Of a stretch of DNA of 40,784 nt, positions 1-6,938 are shown piece after piece (within the stretch, counting starts at the first letter, position 1; each line of letters begins with the position of its first letter). Below the pieces are notes generated by a model. It had not been told where the DNA came from. It did not search any database and saw only the letters and a program-made list of their open reading frames with translations. The DNA comes from Porphyromonas macacae DSM 20710 = JCM 13914. GTDB lineage: Bacteria > Bacteroidota > Bacteroidia > Bacteroidales > Porphyromonadaceae. Location of the stretch: positions 1-40,784 of the forward strand of contig NZ_KB904129.1 in assembly GCF_000379945.1 (NCBI RefSeq). Reading direction: 5' to 3'. A program made the position numbers and the translations under genes.

Positions 1-146
1 CCTTGGATTGATTCTAAATTCAGCGAATCTACAATGCTGTTGACCAGGCGCACAGGGTCATTGGCATCAATATCTTGACCAAGTTCTGCAGGAAATAGCA
101 GGATGGGGTCGGATATGTAAGGACGAAAGTGTAACTTTGTATTCAT
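1..146 (-). CDS. IS1182-like transposase, N-terminal fragment (partial)
   Basis: Reading from the ATG at 146 down to the window edge gives about 48 codons beginning MNTKLHFRPY, followed by LLFPAELGQDI and NDPVRLVNSIVDSLNL. Established knowledge: IS1182/IS5-type DDE transposases (DUF772 N-terminal domain) commonly begin with a FKPY/FRPY...LLFP...HPVRLV pattern, which is seen here. The catalytic part is outside the window. The C-terminal fragment at 40531-40784 probably belongs to another copy of the same element. The start is set by the ATG 17 bases after a small hairpin (164-182). The frame stays open to the window boundary, so the gene is cut, not broken. Confidence 0.8.
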   Translation of the reverse strand, partial: MNTKLHFRPYISDPILLFPAELGQDIDANDPVRLVNSIVDSLNLESIQ

Positions 147-163
147 TAAGTAATTGATATTTG

Positions 164-182
164 CTAAGTTACTCAAACTTAG
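164..182. other. Small perfect hairpin in the transposase leader
   Basis: CTAAGTT at 164-170 and AACTTAG at 176-182 form a perfect 7-bp stem with a 5-base loop, ending 17 bases before the transposase ATG. A second hairpin-capable pair, AAGCCC (193-198) with GGGCTT (215-220), lies just upstream. The box TAAGTTTG (minus strand, 174-181) overlaps the first hairpin and resembles the Bacteroidetes -7 element, though no good -33 box is visible. Leader hairpins in IS elements often limit transposase translation from read-through RNA; that role here is inference. Confidence 0.45.
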
Positions 183-245
183 TGAACGAACGAAGCCCTG
201 GCTCGTGAAAGTTGGGGCTTTGTCGTTGGATGAGGAATAAAAAAA

Positions 246-283
246 GGAGGCTGCCCCAAAAATGAATTTTGACACAGCCCCCC
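246..283 (-). terminator. IS terminal hairpin, also a terminator downstream of exbD
   Basis: On the minus strand GGGGCTGTGTCAAAA pairs with TTTTGGGGCAGCC across a TTCAT loop, with a single mismatch and a few G-U pairs, and is followed directly by a run of seven T (235-246 region). This has the form of an intrinsic terminator placed about 26 bases after the second exbD stop and pointing into the IS. It would stop exb transcripts from entering the transposase. The same palindrome at the opposite IS end shows that it belongs to the element and not to the exb operon. Confidence 0.65.
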
Positions 284-309
284 GGAAAGTATGGATAATA
301 TTTTTGATG

Positions 310-789
310 TTAGTTGTTTTCTTGTGCTTTTCTTGACGAATAGCTGATATTGAGCGCATCTGCACGTCTCAACTCTTCTTTAACATCAGAAACAATTTTC
401 ATCTTGGTGTCCTTGTCCACTTTTAATGATGTTGTCATCAATTTACGGCGTGCATCGTCGATCTTGGCCATTTCCTCTTTTGCATAAGTATAGACGTCTT
501 TGGCATTTTGCGTGATTTCACCGTTAAGCTGAATACAAGGGTTGGATCCGTACTTTGATCTGTAAGCTTCTGTAGGTTTACCGATGTAGATGAAAGTCAC
601 CAGAGACTTTTCTTCTAACTTGGTCAATTCCGTTGCCACAGGTAAGCGGTTGTATTCCACTTTTGCCGTAACCTCACGGATTGTCGTAACCATCATGATA
701 AAGAACAGGAAAGCAAAGATCAAGTCAGGCAAAGACTGAGTGTTTAACTCGGGCATTTCGCGCCCGCCGGATGAACTGAATTTTCCCAT
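310..789 (-). CDS. exbD: ExbD/TolR-family biopolymer transport protein (second copy)
   Basis: This 159-residue inner membrane protein should be part of the proton-driven ExbB-ExbD motor that powers TonB. A single TM helix spans about residues 21-37 after a short cytoplasmic N-terminus, with the conserved TM aspartate at D22 (LPDLIFAFLFFIMM), equivalent to the proton-path Asp of E. coli ExbD. A hydrophilic periplasmic domain follows, ending in a charged helical tail. It begins one base after the stop of the preceding exbD (791-1411), so the two are surely co-transcribed and probably translationally coupled. Tandem ExbD paralogues are usual in Bacteroidetes. It is the last gene of the operon, with the IS terminus just behind it. 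Confidence 0.9.
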   Translation of the reverse strand: MGKFSSSGGREMPELNTQSLPDLIFAFLFFIMMVTTIREVTAKVEYNRLPVATELTKLEEKSLVTFIYIGKPTEAYRSKYGSNPCIQLNGEITQNAKDVYTYAKEEMAKIDDARRKLMTTSLKVDKDTKMKIVSDVKEELRRADALNISYSSRKAQENN

Positions 790-790
790 T

Positions 791-1411
791 TTACTTAACG
801 TTGGTTAGGTTAGACAATGGCATCTCCGAAATGTGCATCGGATAAGCTTCTTTCGCTACAGCTTTCTGCTGAGAAACTGTTAGATCATCATAAGGTTTGC
901 GAAACATTTGTTGTGCATACTTATTCCAAACTTCTTTATAGGCACGTATCAATTCATTTTGTACGTCTATATAGCGCTGGTAACTCGTTCCGATCTGATT
1001 TTTCAATGAGATGGCATAAGTACTTGTCGTTACACGTTGTTCGCCTAAACCCGGTATTTCCCTCAACTCTTTCTCGGGCAGGTCAGGACGGTCTTTGGGG
1101 TTCATGATGAACTCAACCGCAATATCTTTAAGTTGCTCCAACGGAACCTCCACGATTTCGTCCCTTCCGCTTATCTCCTTCGAGATCACGATTTTATCCT
1201 CCTGGTTTACAAGCAAACGAAGGATGTTTCGCTTTTTGATCTCGATTGGTTTGTTATCTTGCTGTTTAGGTGCTAACGGCGGTAAAGTCCGTTTTAGACC
1301 TTTATCTGTCTCCATTGAGGTGGTAATCAAGAAAAAGATCAGCAACATAAAAGAGATATCGGCCATTGATGACCCGTTTATACCCGGGGTTTTTCTTTTC
1401 TTTCTAGCCAT
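791..1411 (-). CDS. exbD: ExbD/TolR-family biopolymer transport protein (first copy)
   Basis: This 206-residue ExbD homologue opens with a basic cytoplasmic tip (MARKKRKTPG), then one TM helix at about 17-33 carrying the conserved aspartate D18 (MADISFMLLIFFLITTSM). It is roughly 60 residues longer than E. coli ExbD (141 aa). The extra length sits in the periplasmic part, which includes a PPLAPKQ stretch near residue 45 and a charged C-terminal half rich in Lys, Tyr and Gln. It lies 39 bases after the 4-TM gene and one base before the second exbD. The two ExbD proteins probably form a heterodimer or alternate in the ExbB pentamer pore; that is inference from the family. Confidence 0.9.
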   Translation of the reverse strand: MARKKRKTPGINGSSMADISFMLLIFFLITTSMETDKGLKRTLPPLAPKQQDNKPIEIKKRNILRLLVNQEDKIVISKEISGRDEIVEVPLEQLKDIAVEFIMNPKDRPDLPEKELREIPGLGEQRVTTSTYAISLKNQIGTSYQRYIDVQNELIRAYKEVWNKYAQQMFRKPYDDLTVSQQKAVAKEAYPMHISEMPLSNLTNVK

Positions 1412-1450
1412 AATTCTTTTTGTTCTTAATCGATTAAAAAATTACTTCTC

Positions 1451-1921
1451 TCAACGTTTCATTACTTTACGAACAGCACCCCAAATGATACTCAAAATAA
1501 CTAAAAAAGCTGTGATATAAATGGTGTACAACCACATGTCAGCTGTTTTAAGCCAGGAAGGAGTATTGTAGATTTGAGAGTCGGAACTCAGATGTTTTAG
1601 CAAATCTCCGCTTCCAACAGAGTAGGAGATGATTAATAAAACTGCAATCAATATGGCAGCGCCCAATGAAATTGTCGCTCTTCTGGGGTTTGTCTTGAAT
1701 GCTTTAAGCAAACCAGCGATTGCAAAAAATATCGTTGTTATAATTGTCAGGCCAAACAGGAAATATGCCCAATTTAGCAGTAATCCGGTATTCTCGTAGA
1801 CTCTGTGCTCACCCTCTACATGGAAACCTCCGATGTAAAATGCAGCCAGAACAATGATGCTTAAGATCACCGTAATCAATGAAGTCCAACTGGATACCGC
1901 TCTAATTTTAGTAACAGCCAT
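1451..1921 (-). CDS. Conserved 4-TM membrane protein in the exb operon
   Basis: This 156-residue protein has four predicted TM segments at about residues 13-33, 49-72, 84-103 and 131-150, a basic N-terminus and a basic C-terminal tail (VRKVMKR). I recognise no enzymatic motif. It sits between exbB (11 bases upstream) and the first exbD (39 bases downstream), inside one operon. A small membrane protein at this place is common in Bacteroidetes TonB-energy loci. Its role may be as an accessory or assembly subunit of the ExbB-ExbD motor, but only position supports this. The reading frame and start (ATG, MAVTKIRAVSSW) are clear. Confidence 0.8.
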   Translation of the reverse strand: MAVTKIRAVSSWTSLITVILSIIVLAAFYIGGFHVEGEHRVYENTGLLLNWAYFLFGLTIITTIFFAIAGLLKAFKTNPRRATISLGAAILIAVLLIISYSVGSGDLLKHLSSDSQIYNTPSWLKTADMWLYTIYITAFLVILSIIWGAVRKVMKR

Positions 1922-1932
1922 TGGTCTTTATT

Positions 1933-2763
1933 TTAGATGTTTTTGTTGTGTTTCAGATTGTACTTGATTACCATATCGAGTAGAGAGATAGAAGCATCTT
2001 CCATACGGTTCAGGATACCTTCTACCTTTGTCAGGATGTAGTTGTAGATTACTTGAAGAACCATAGCTACAATAAGACCACCGATAGTCGTAATAAGAGC
2101 AACCTTCATACCTCCTGCAACTACCGTCGGGCTGATATCACCTACACGCTCGATTTTGTCGAATGCCATAACCATACCGACAACCGTACCCAAGAACCCG
2201 AGAGACGGAGCGATAGCAATGAACAGTGTAATCCAGGAAAGATTTTTTTCCAAAAGACCGCCTTGTACACCTCCATAAGAGATAATAGCCTTGTCTACTA
2301 CCTCTATGCCTTGATCCATTCTCATCAAACCTTGATAAGCGATAGACGCTACAGGGCCGCGAGTATCACGTGCGATGGTCTTAGCTCCTTCGAGATCTCC
2401 GCGCTCCAAAGCCTCTTCAATATCTTTCAGCAGTTTTTCATTGTTGATATCTGCAAGGTTCAAATAAATGATACGCTCTAAACAAACAGCCAAACCTAAA
2501 ATTAAAACAATTGCAATTAAGCTCATGAACTCAGGTCCACCTTCGATAAACTTTGTTTTTAATGCCTGGTGGAATGAAACGTTTTCGGCAACCACTTCAG
2601 GTGTAGCTTCTTCCGTAGCTGCGGTTTCTTCCATAGTGGCTTCAGTTGTCTGTTCTTCAACAGCTGTTGTGTCTGTAGGAGTGGCATCCTGGGCTACTGC
2701 CTGGTTTGTAAAACCTAAGGACAGAAAAGCCATACATGCAATGGTAGCAAATAACTTTTTCAT
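1933..2763 (-). CDS. exbB: ExbB/TolQ/MotA-family proton channel protein
   Basis: This 276-residue protein is the pore-forming partner of ExbD in the TonB motor. A signal peptide (residues 1-24, cut near AVAQ) is followed by an acidic Thr/Glu-rich linker (26-60). Three TM segments then follow at about 79-99, 177-202 and 222-245. The family signature LGFLGTVVGMVMAF lies at 189-201, and the second/third TM pair carries the conserved Thr and Gly residues of the proton path. The cleavable signal plus acidic linker is an addition absent from E. coli ExbB but usual in Bacteroidetes. It is first in the operon exbB > 4-TM > exbD > exbD; no strong TAnnTTTG box is visible before it. Confidence 0.92.
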   Translation of the reverse strand: MKKLFATIACMAFLSLGFTNQAVAQDATPTDTTAVEEQTTEATMEETAATEEATPEVVAENVSFHQALKTKFIEGGPEFMSLIAIVLILGLAVCLERIIYLNLADINNEKLLKDIEEALERGDLEGAKTIARDTRGPVASIAYQGLMRMDQGIEVVDKAIISYGGVQGGLLEKNLSWITLFIAIAPSLGFLGTVVGMVMAFDKIERVGDISPTVVAGGMKVALITTIGGLIVAMVLQVIYNYILTKVEGILNRMEDASISLLDMVIKYNLKHNKNI

Positions 2764-2897
2764 CGTGATTTGTTTTTGAATTAGTAATTCTTTTATTGTT
2801 CTATTAAATCTTGTCTTTTGTGATTTGTTATTCCGTAAAATTAAAAATCTTTTTTGTTAGTTCATCACAATAACGTATTCTTTTGTGATGTTCTGTG

Positions 2898-2985
2898 CGG
2901 AGAGAGCGGGATTCGAACCCGCGAAACGCTTTTGGCGTTTACACACTTTCCAGGCGTGCCTCTTCAACCACTCGAGCATCTCTCC
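2898..2985 (-). tRNA. tRNA-Ser (anticodon GGA)
   Basis: The minus strand folds as a class II tRNA. The acceptor stem GGAGAGA pairs with TCTCTCC, the discriminator is G at 2898, and the anticodon loop CTGGAAA gives anticodon GGA. A long variable arm (AACGCC/GGCGTT-type stem) and the T-arm GCGGGTTCGAATCCCGC follow. The long variable arm and G73 discriminator fit serine. CCA is not encoded. It reads UCC and UCU codons. It stands alone between tatD and exbB, on the same strand as both. Confidence 0.97.
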
Positions 2986-3173
2986 TAACAGCGAATCAGT
3001 CAATGATTTTGAAGATTTAAGTTTGTATAAATCGGAAGAAATATAAGCCGGGTTAACAGCTTGTGATTCTTTTCCATGCGGTAATCATTGTATTCTTCGT
3101 ACAAATCTATGTTTTTTTCGGCACTTACACTCTATAATTACCGCATTAATTTTGTTTTTATGGGTATATCTTT

Positions 3174-3941
3174 TTAGATTTTAAAAAGTTTTCTGGCATT
3201 TTTGGCTGTCTGTTCCCCTATTTTTTCAGGTGTTTCTTTCAGAACGTCCGCGATAAATGCAGCTATATAGTTGATGTAGGCCGGTTCGTTTCTTTTCCCC
3301 CGTTTGGGCACCGGAGATAAATAAGGCGCATCGGTTTCGAGCAGCAATCGGTCTCCTGGAATCAGATGAAGAATCTCTTTTAAGTTGGAATTCTTAAATG
3401 TAACGATACCATTAATTCCTATCATAAAGTTCGTTTGTGTTAAAATCTCATCGAGCTCATCCAAGCTTCCGGCAAAAGAGTGAAAAACTCCGCTCAGATT
3501 TTCTACTCCTGCTTTTTTAACACATTCCATGGTATCTGGATGAGCCGAACGCTGGTGGATGATAACGGGAAGGGACATTTCCTTGGCTATTGCCAGCTGT
3601 GCTGAAAAGGCTTCTTTTTGTTCCTCTTTGTATTTTTCCTCCCAGTAATAGTCCAGTCCGATTTCTCCGATTGCCACCCCCGGATATGTTTTGTGGAAAT
3701 CAAGAATTTTTTTCAATTCTTGTTCCCATCCGCTGTTAACAGAAGTCGGATGCAACCCCCATGCCAGCCTGATCTTTTCTGGATATTTCTGCTGACAGGC
3801 CAGCATCTGTTCGGTCGAGGCCGAATCTATATTCGGCAATATCATGAATGCTACACCGTTGTCGGATGCACGCTTCACCACATCGTCCAAATCTGTGCTA
3901 AACTCTTCTGTGTAAATATGCGTGTGTGAGTCTATCAACAT
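3174..3941 (-). CDS. tatD: TatD-family metal-dependent hydrolase / DNase
   Basis: This 255-residue TIM-barrel hydrolase of the TatD family comprises cytoplasmic metal-dependent nucleases. All expected metal ligands are visible: H6 and H8 (MLIDSHTHIY), E93 (IGEIGLDYY), H129 (VIIHQR), H154 (GVFHSF) and D204 (LETDAPYLSP). The start is the ATG at 3941. The open frame extends 30 codons upstream, but that part overlaps the previous gene and has no family resemblance, while MLIDSHTH is the canonical opening. It follows the prenyl synthase by 23 bases and is probably co-transcribed with it. TatD proteins act as 3'-5' exonucleases in DNA repair and possibly RNA turnover. Confidence 0.93.
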   Translation of the reverse strand: MLIDSHTHIYTEEFSTDLDDVVKRASDNGVAFMILPNIDSASTEQMLACQQKYPEKIRLAWGLHPTSVNSGWEQELKKILDFHKTYPGVAIGEIGLDYYWEEKYKEEQKEAFSAQLAIAKEMSLPVIIHQRSAHPDTMECVKKAGVENLSGVFHSFAGSLDELDEILTQTNFMIGINGIVTFKNSNLKEILHLIPGDRLLLETDAPYLSPVPKRGKRNEPAYINYIAAFIADVLKETPEKIGEQTAKNARKLFKI

Positions 3942-3964
3942 GATAAAAAGATGAGTGATAAAGA

Positions 3965-4948
3965 TTAAAATGCCCGGCTTTTCAGTTTGTTTGCCAACTC
4001 GATGATGGGCATAATTGCATCTTCTCCGCAAGACAGAGATTTCAGGTTGTTCAAAGAGTTTTCCGTATAATCGCTTACCATTTGCGAAACCTCCTCTTTT
4101 ATTCCCAATTGATTATACAGCTCCGTGACAGCTTTGATTTTTTCAGCTTTTTTGTCTGTGCCCCAATATAGATAATCATTCAATTTTTCTCTGCTTTTGC
4201 CCTTGGTTTTTTCAAAGGCTTTGATTAGCAGCAATGTTTTTTTGTTATTTACGATATCTCCTCCGGTCGGCTTTCCTAATATGCTTTCATTTGCATAGAC
4301 ATCCAATAAGTCGTCTTGAAGTTGGAAGGCCAAACCCATATCGATGCCGGCCTGATATATTTTCTTTGTATCAACGGCATTTGCGCCGCCGATTGTTGCC
4401 CCTATTTCAAGAGCACCACCTAACAATACCGCTGTTTTCAGGCGAATCATGTCGATATATTCTTCTGCCGACACATCATCCCGGTCTTCAAACTCCATAT
4501 CGTACTGCTGACCGTCACAGATTTCCAGAGACAGTTTTGCAAAAGGTATGATGATTTTTTTGAGAATCTCCGCCGGGTATTTTTCAGATAAGATTTTGAA
4601 AGACATAATGCTCATGGCATCACCCGAAAGGATCGCTTGATTGGGATTCCACTTTTTGTGAACAGCAGCTTTTCCCCGTCTTGTCGGAGAATTATCCATC
4701 AGATCGTCATGCAACAATGTAAAGTTGTGATAAATCTCCAAGGCTATGGCTGCATCGAGTGCCGGCAATGGGTCTCCATTGTTAAAAGCCTGGCAGGCTG
4801 CACAGCACAGGACGGGGCGTATTCTTTTCCCTCCCAGTCCTATTGTATAACTGATAGGCTCATATAAATTATCGGGTTTTAGACGGTTCAGGTGCAATGT
4901 ATCCAATGTGTTGTTTACAAGTTCCGTCAGTTCTCTTGTGGTATACAT
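3965..4948 (-). CDS. ispA: Short-chain polyprenyl diphosphate synthase (farnesyl/geranylgeranyl type)
   Basis: This 327-residue trans-isoprenyl diphosphate synthase condenses IPP with allylic diphosphates. The IPP-binding GGKRIRP lies at 39-45, the first Asp-rich motif HDDLMD at 80-85 followed by RRG at 90-92, and the second Asp-rich motif LQDDLLD at 210-216. An aromatic residue (F76) five positions before the first motif suggests a short product (C15 or C20). The exact chain length cannot be read safely, so the symbol is a family guess. It would supply undecaprenyl-phosphate and menaquinone synthesis. Upstream lies the tonB terminator, so it starts a separate unit with tatD. Confidence 0.88.
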   Translation of the reverse strand: MYTTRELTELVNNTLDTLHLNRLKPDNLYEPISYTIGLGGKRIRPVLCCAACQAFNNGDPLPALDAAIALEIYHNFTLLHDDLMDNSPTRRGKAAVHKKWNPNQAILSGDAMSIMSFKILSEKYPAEILKKIIIPFAKLSLEICDGQQYDMEFEDRDDVSAEEYIDMIRLKTAVLLGGALEIGATIGGANAVDTKKIYQAGIDMGLAFQLQDDLLDVYANESILGKPTGGDIVNNKKTLLLIKAFEKTKGKSREKLNDYLYWGTDKKAEKIKAVTELYNQLGIKEEVSQMVSDYTENSLNNLKSLSCGEDAIMPIIELANKLKSRAF

Positions 4949-4974
4949 TATGGTTTCTGCTTATTGTATATGGT

Positions 4975-5022
4975 ATAAAAATTAGAGGCTACTCTTTAGC
5001 TTTACGCTTTAGAATAGCCTCT
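4975..5022 (-). terminator. Intrinsic terminator after tonB
   Basis: On the minus strand AGAGGCTA (5022-5015) pairs with TAGCCTCT (4991-4984), followed by AATTTTTATA. The 8-bp stem lies 27 bases after the tonB stop and separates tonB from the prenyl synthase/tatD unit. The loop contains a direct repeat of CTTTA-type units that adds little pairing. Confidence 0.65.
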
Positions 5023-5048
5023 ATAAAGGTAGTTAATTTTATGTATGA

Positions 5049-5744
5049 TTACATCAATTGGAATGTGACGGGCAAAGTGAAGCGGCAGCGTACCGGACGT
5101 CCCTGTTGTTGGCCGGGTTTCCACTTGGGCATGCTTTTTACCACACGTATAGCCTCTTTATCAAGTTCCGGGTCTACACCGCGAATAACCTGGATTTGAG
5201 TGATGGACCCGTCTCTTTCTACCACGAATCCAAGATGCACTTTACCTTGCACGCCGTTGTCAGCAGCAATTTGAGGATAATTGATGTTTTCTCTTAGATA
5301 TTTATACATTTCATTGATACCGCCCGGGAACTCGGGGTTCTTTTCTACCACAGTAAAGATCTTTTCGGCTTCTTCGTCGGCGGCACTCACTTGGGGCACG
5401 ATTACTGTTGGAGGCGGTAGTTTTTTATCTTCTTCTCCTGAAATCAAAGTAACCTTTGCTACTTCTTTTTCATTACTTACAACCTCGAACTCTTCCGGAA
5501 GCTGAACTTCTATTTTTGCCACTTCCGGCTCCGGTTCCGGCTCCGGTTGTTTTTGGTCTTCGATAAGTAACTGTTCGTCGACATCTGCAATATCTATCTT
5601 TGCAATGATGTTGTCGTCATGTTTTGTTAGAGAACGGTACTCCAACGAAACATATACGATGGCCAATGCAACCACCAACCCCATTAACAGGGAAAGGCCT
5701 TTTTGCTTTTCCAGGTTTGCTTTCGGTGATTTTTTGATTTCCAT
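5049..5744 (-). CDS. tonB: TonB energy-transducing protein
   Basis: This 231-residue TonB links the ExbB-ExbD motor to outer membrane TonB-dependent transporters. A cytoplasmic tip precedes the single TM helix at about 16-34. A periplasmic spacer with a Pro-Glu repeat (PEPEPEPE, 67-74) follows, and the C-terminal TonB domain runs from about 140 to 231. That domain starts with the Bacteroidetes-typical FPGGINEMYKYL and ends with MPKWKPGQQQGRPVRCRFTL. It is monocistronic in appearance, with a terminator behind it and a minus-strand -7-like box (TATATTTG, 5796-5803) about 50 bases before its start. The exb operon that should power it lies about 2.3 kb further along on the same strand. Confidence 0.92.
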   Translation of the reverse strand: MEIKKSPKANLEKQKGLSLLMGLVVALAIVYVSLEYRSLTKHDDNIIAKIDIADVDEQLLIEDQKQPEPEPEPEVAKIEVQLPEEFEVVSNEKEVAKVTLISGEEDKKLPPPTVIVPQVSAADEEAEKIFTVVEKNPEFPGGINEMYKYLRENINYPQIAADNGVQGKVHLGFVVERDGSITQIQVIRGVDPELDKEAIRVVKSMPKWKPGQQQGRPVRCRFTLPVTFQLM

Positions 5745-5892
5745 AATTCTTAAATATTAAAATGTTTGATTTCTGTTTCTATCGTTTTTCTATGACAAAT
5801 ATATACCGTTCCTCGAAACATTGCTTCACTTTTACCGGCAAAGAAAAGGTTTGGTTAGAATAGTTAGAAAAAAGGATTTGATAGAAAAGCAA

Positions 5893-5923
5893 ATAGCTGT
5901 TTCTCTTTTGGAAAAACAGCTAT
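5893..5923. terminator. Terminator of the tRNA-Lys unit
   Basis: ATAGCTGTTT (5893-5902) and AAACAGCTAT (5914-5923) form a perfect 10-bp stem. On the minus strand it is followed by TTGCTTTTC and lies 17 bases after the second tRNA-Lys. The other side is also T-rich, so it could act in both directions, but no plus-strand gene precedes it. Confidence 0.75.
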
Positions 5924-5939
5924 ATCTTTTCTTTTGAAG

Positions 5940-6012
5940 TGACCTCGGAGAGGCTCGAACTCTCGACCCACTGATTAAGAGTCAGTTGCTCTACCAACTG
6001 AGCTACGAAGTC
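5940..6012 (-). tRNA. tRNA-Lys (anticodon CTT), copy 2
   Basis: The acceptor stem GACTTCG pairs with CGAGGTC (one T-G pair), with discriminator A at 5940. The anticodon arm ACTGA-CTCTTAA-TCAGT gives CTT. The T-arm carries GAGAG-TTCGAGC-CTCTC. It is nearly identical to the copy at 6066-6138; the two acceptor stems differ at pair 5:68, which is T-A here and C-G there, a compensated change. CCA is not encoded. Confidence 0.96.
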
Positions 6013-6065
6013 GATTTTGAAATCTTAAATCGGTCCGGCAGGTAAAAACAATTGTCACGATTGGG

Positions 6066-6138
6066 TGACCCCGGAGAGGCTCGAACTCTCGACCCACTGA
6101 TTAAGAGTCAGTTGCTCTACCAACTGAGCTACGGAGTC
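6066..6138 (-). tRNA. tRNA-Lys (anticodon CTT), copy 1
   Basis: The acceptor stem GACTCCG pairs with CGGGGTC, with discriminator A at 6066. The D-arm, anticodon arm (loop CTCTTAA, anticodon CTT) and T-arm match the neighbouring copy. It is transcribed first; 53 bases separate it from copy 2. It reads AAG codons. A tRNA-Lys(TTT) for AAA codons is not in this window. Confidence 0.96.
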
Positions 6139-6189
6139 ATAACAATCAAAAAAGGTCGTTGAAACCAACCCTGCCGATTTTTAACGGTG

Positions 6190-6222
6190 CAAAGGTAGCA
6201 GAATTTATTTAGTTCGCAACAA
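6190..6222 (-). promoter_or_regulatory. Probable promoter of the tRNA-Lys pair
   Basis: The minus strand shows TACCTTTG (6197-6190), a full match to the Bacteroidetes -7 consensus TAnnTTTG. A TTG-containing -33 region (CTTGTTG, 6222-6216) lies about 19-21 bases upstream. Initiation is expected near 6183, about 45 bases before the first tRNA-Lys. Confidence 0.6.
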
Positions 6223-6301
6223 GCATCAAGAAAGAGAAATCTGTTTTTGAGAAAAATGAAGGTAATCCGCTTTTCTCCCTTCCCTTTGTTTTGTTTGTAG
6301 C

Positions 6302-6889
6302 TTACTTCTGCTTGATAAGGTCTAAAAATTCTTCGCGGGTTTTAGCCTCTTTGAATGCACCGGTAAAATCGCTTGTAGTGGTGATGGAGTTCTGCTTCTG
6401 CACTCCTCTCATCTGCATGCACATGTGTTGGGCTTCCAAAACGACGATTACACCCAGCGGATGAAGGGTTTCCTCGATACACTCTTTGATCTGTGTAGTC
6501 AATCTTTCCTGCACTTGCAGCCTTCGGGCAAAAACGTCTACCACTCTGGGCAATTTGCTGAGTCCGGTAATATAGCCATTGGGGATGTATCCGACGTGCG
6601 CTTTACCGTAAAAAGGCAACATATGGTGTTCGCATAAAGAATAAAAATCAATATCCTTCACGATAACCATTTGCCTGTAATCTTCCTTAAACATGGCAGC
6701 CCGTAAGATCTCTTTAGGATCCTGATCATATCCTTTTGTCAGGAAGCGCATGGCTTTAGCCATACGGTAAGGCGTTTTGATCAATCCCTCACGCTTCGGG
6801 TCTTCACCCAAAAGCAGCAGAGCTTCGTGATAATGCTCTTCTAATTTGCTTTTCCTTTCTTCTTCAGAAAGATCTTTATATTTATCCAT
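6302..6889 (-). CDS. folE: GTP cyclohydrolase I
   Basis: This 195-residue enzyme converts GTP to 7,8-dihydroneopterin triphosphate, the first step of tetrahydrofolate (or other pteridine) synthesis. The zinc ligands fit C86, H89 ([12 protein letters not shown]) and C157 ([11 protein letters not shown]), with the same 71-residue Cys spacing as E. coli FolE (C110/C181). [25 protein letters not shown] and the [14 protein letters not shown] block are all canonical. It is the last gene of the lon-to-folE run, 49 bases after the SPOR gene. The sequence is full-length with nothing missing. Confidence 0.97.
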   Translation of the reverse strand: MDKYKDLSEEERKSKLEEHYHEALLLLGEDPKREGLIKTPYRMAKAMRFLTKGYDQDPKEILRAAMFKEDYRQMVIVKDIDFYSLCEHHMLPFYGKAHVGYIPNGYITGLSKLPRVVDVFARRLQVQERLTTQIKECIEETLHPLGVIVVLEAQHMCMQMRGVQKQNSITTTSDFTGAFKEAKTREEFLDLIKQK

Positions 6890-6938
6890 TATTACTTTTA
6901 GACTATATTGCGGCCGGCCGTTTGTCTTTGTATAAAAA

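Larger units (their letters stand above)
1..283 (-). mobile_element. IS1182-like insertion sequence, 5' end (partial, cut by window start)
   Basis: This is the transposase-proximal end of an insertion sequence. It holds the transposase start (1-146), a ~100-base leader, and an outer terminus at 246-283 that reads GGGGGGCTGTGTCAAAA inward on the minus strand. The same terminus occurs in inverse orientation at 40472, next to the 3' end of a matching transposase, so the two are the opposite ends of one IS type. The outer tip is about 26 bases from the exbD stop. The rest of the element lies outside the window. Family assignment rests on the transposase N-terminus and is by recognition, not by a database search. 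Confidence 0.8.

Noticed and set aside
3942-4031. Upstream extension of the tatD frame
   Set aside because: It would overlap the prenyl synthase end and add 30 residues with no family match, while MLIDSHTHIY at 3941 is the canonical TatD start.
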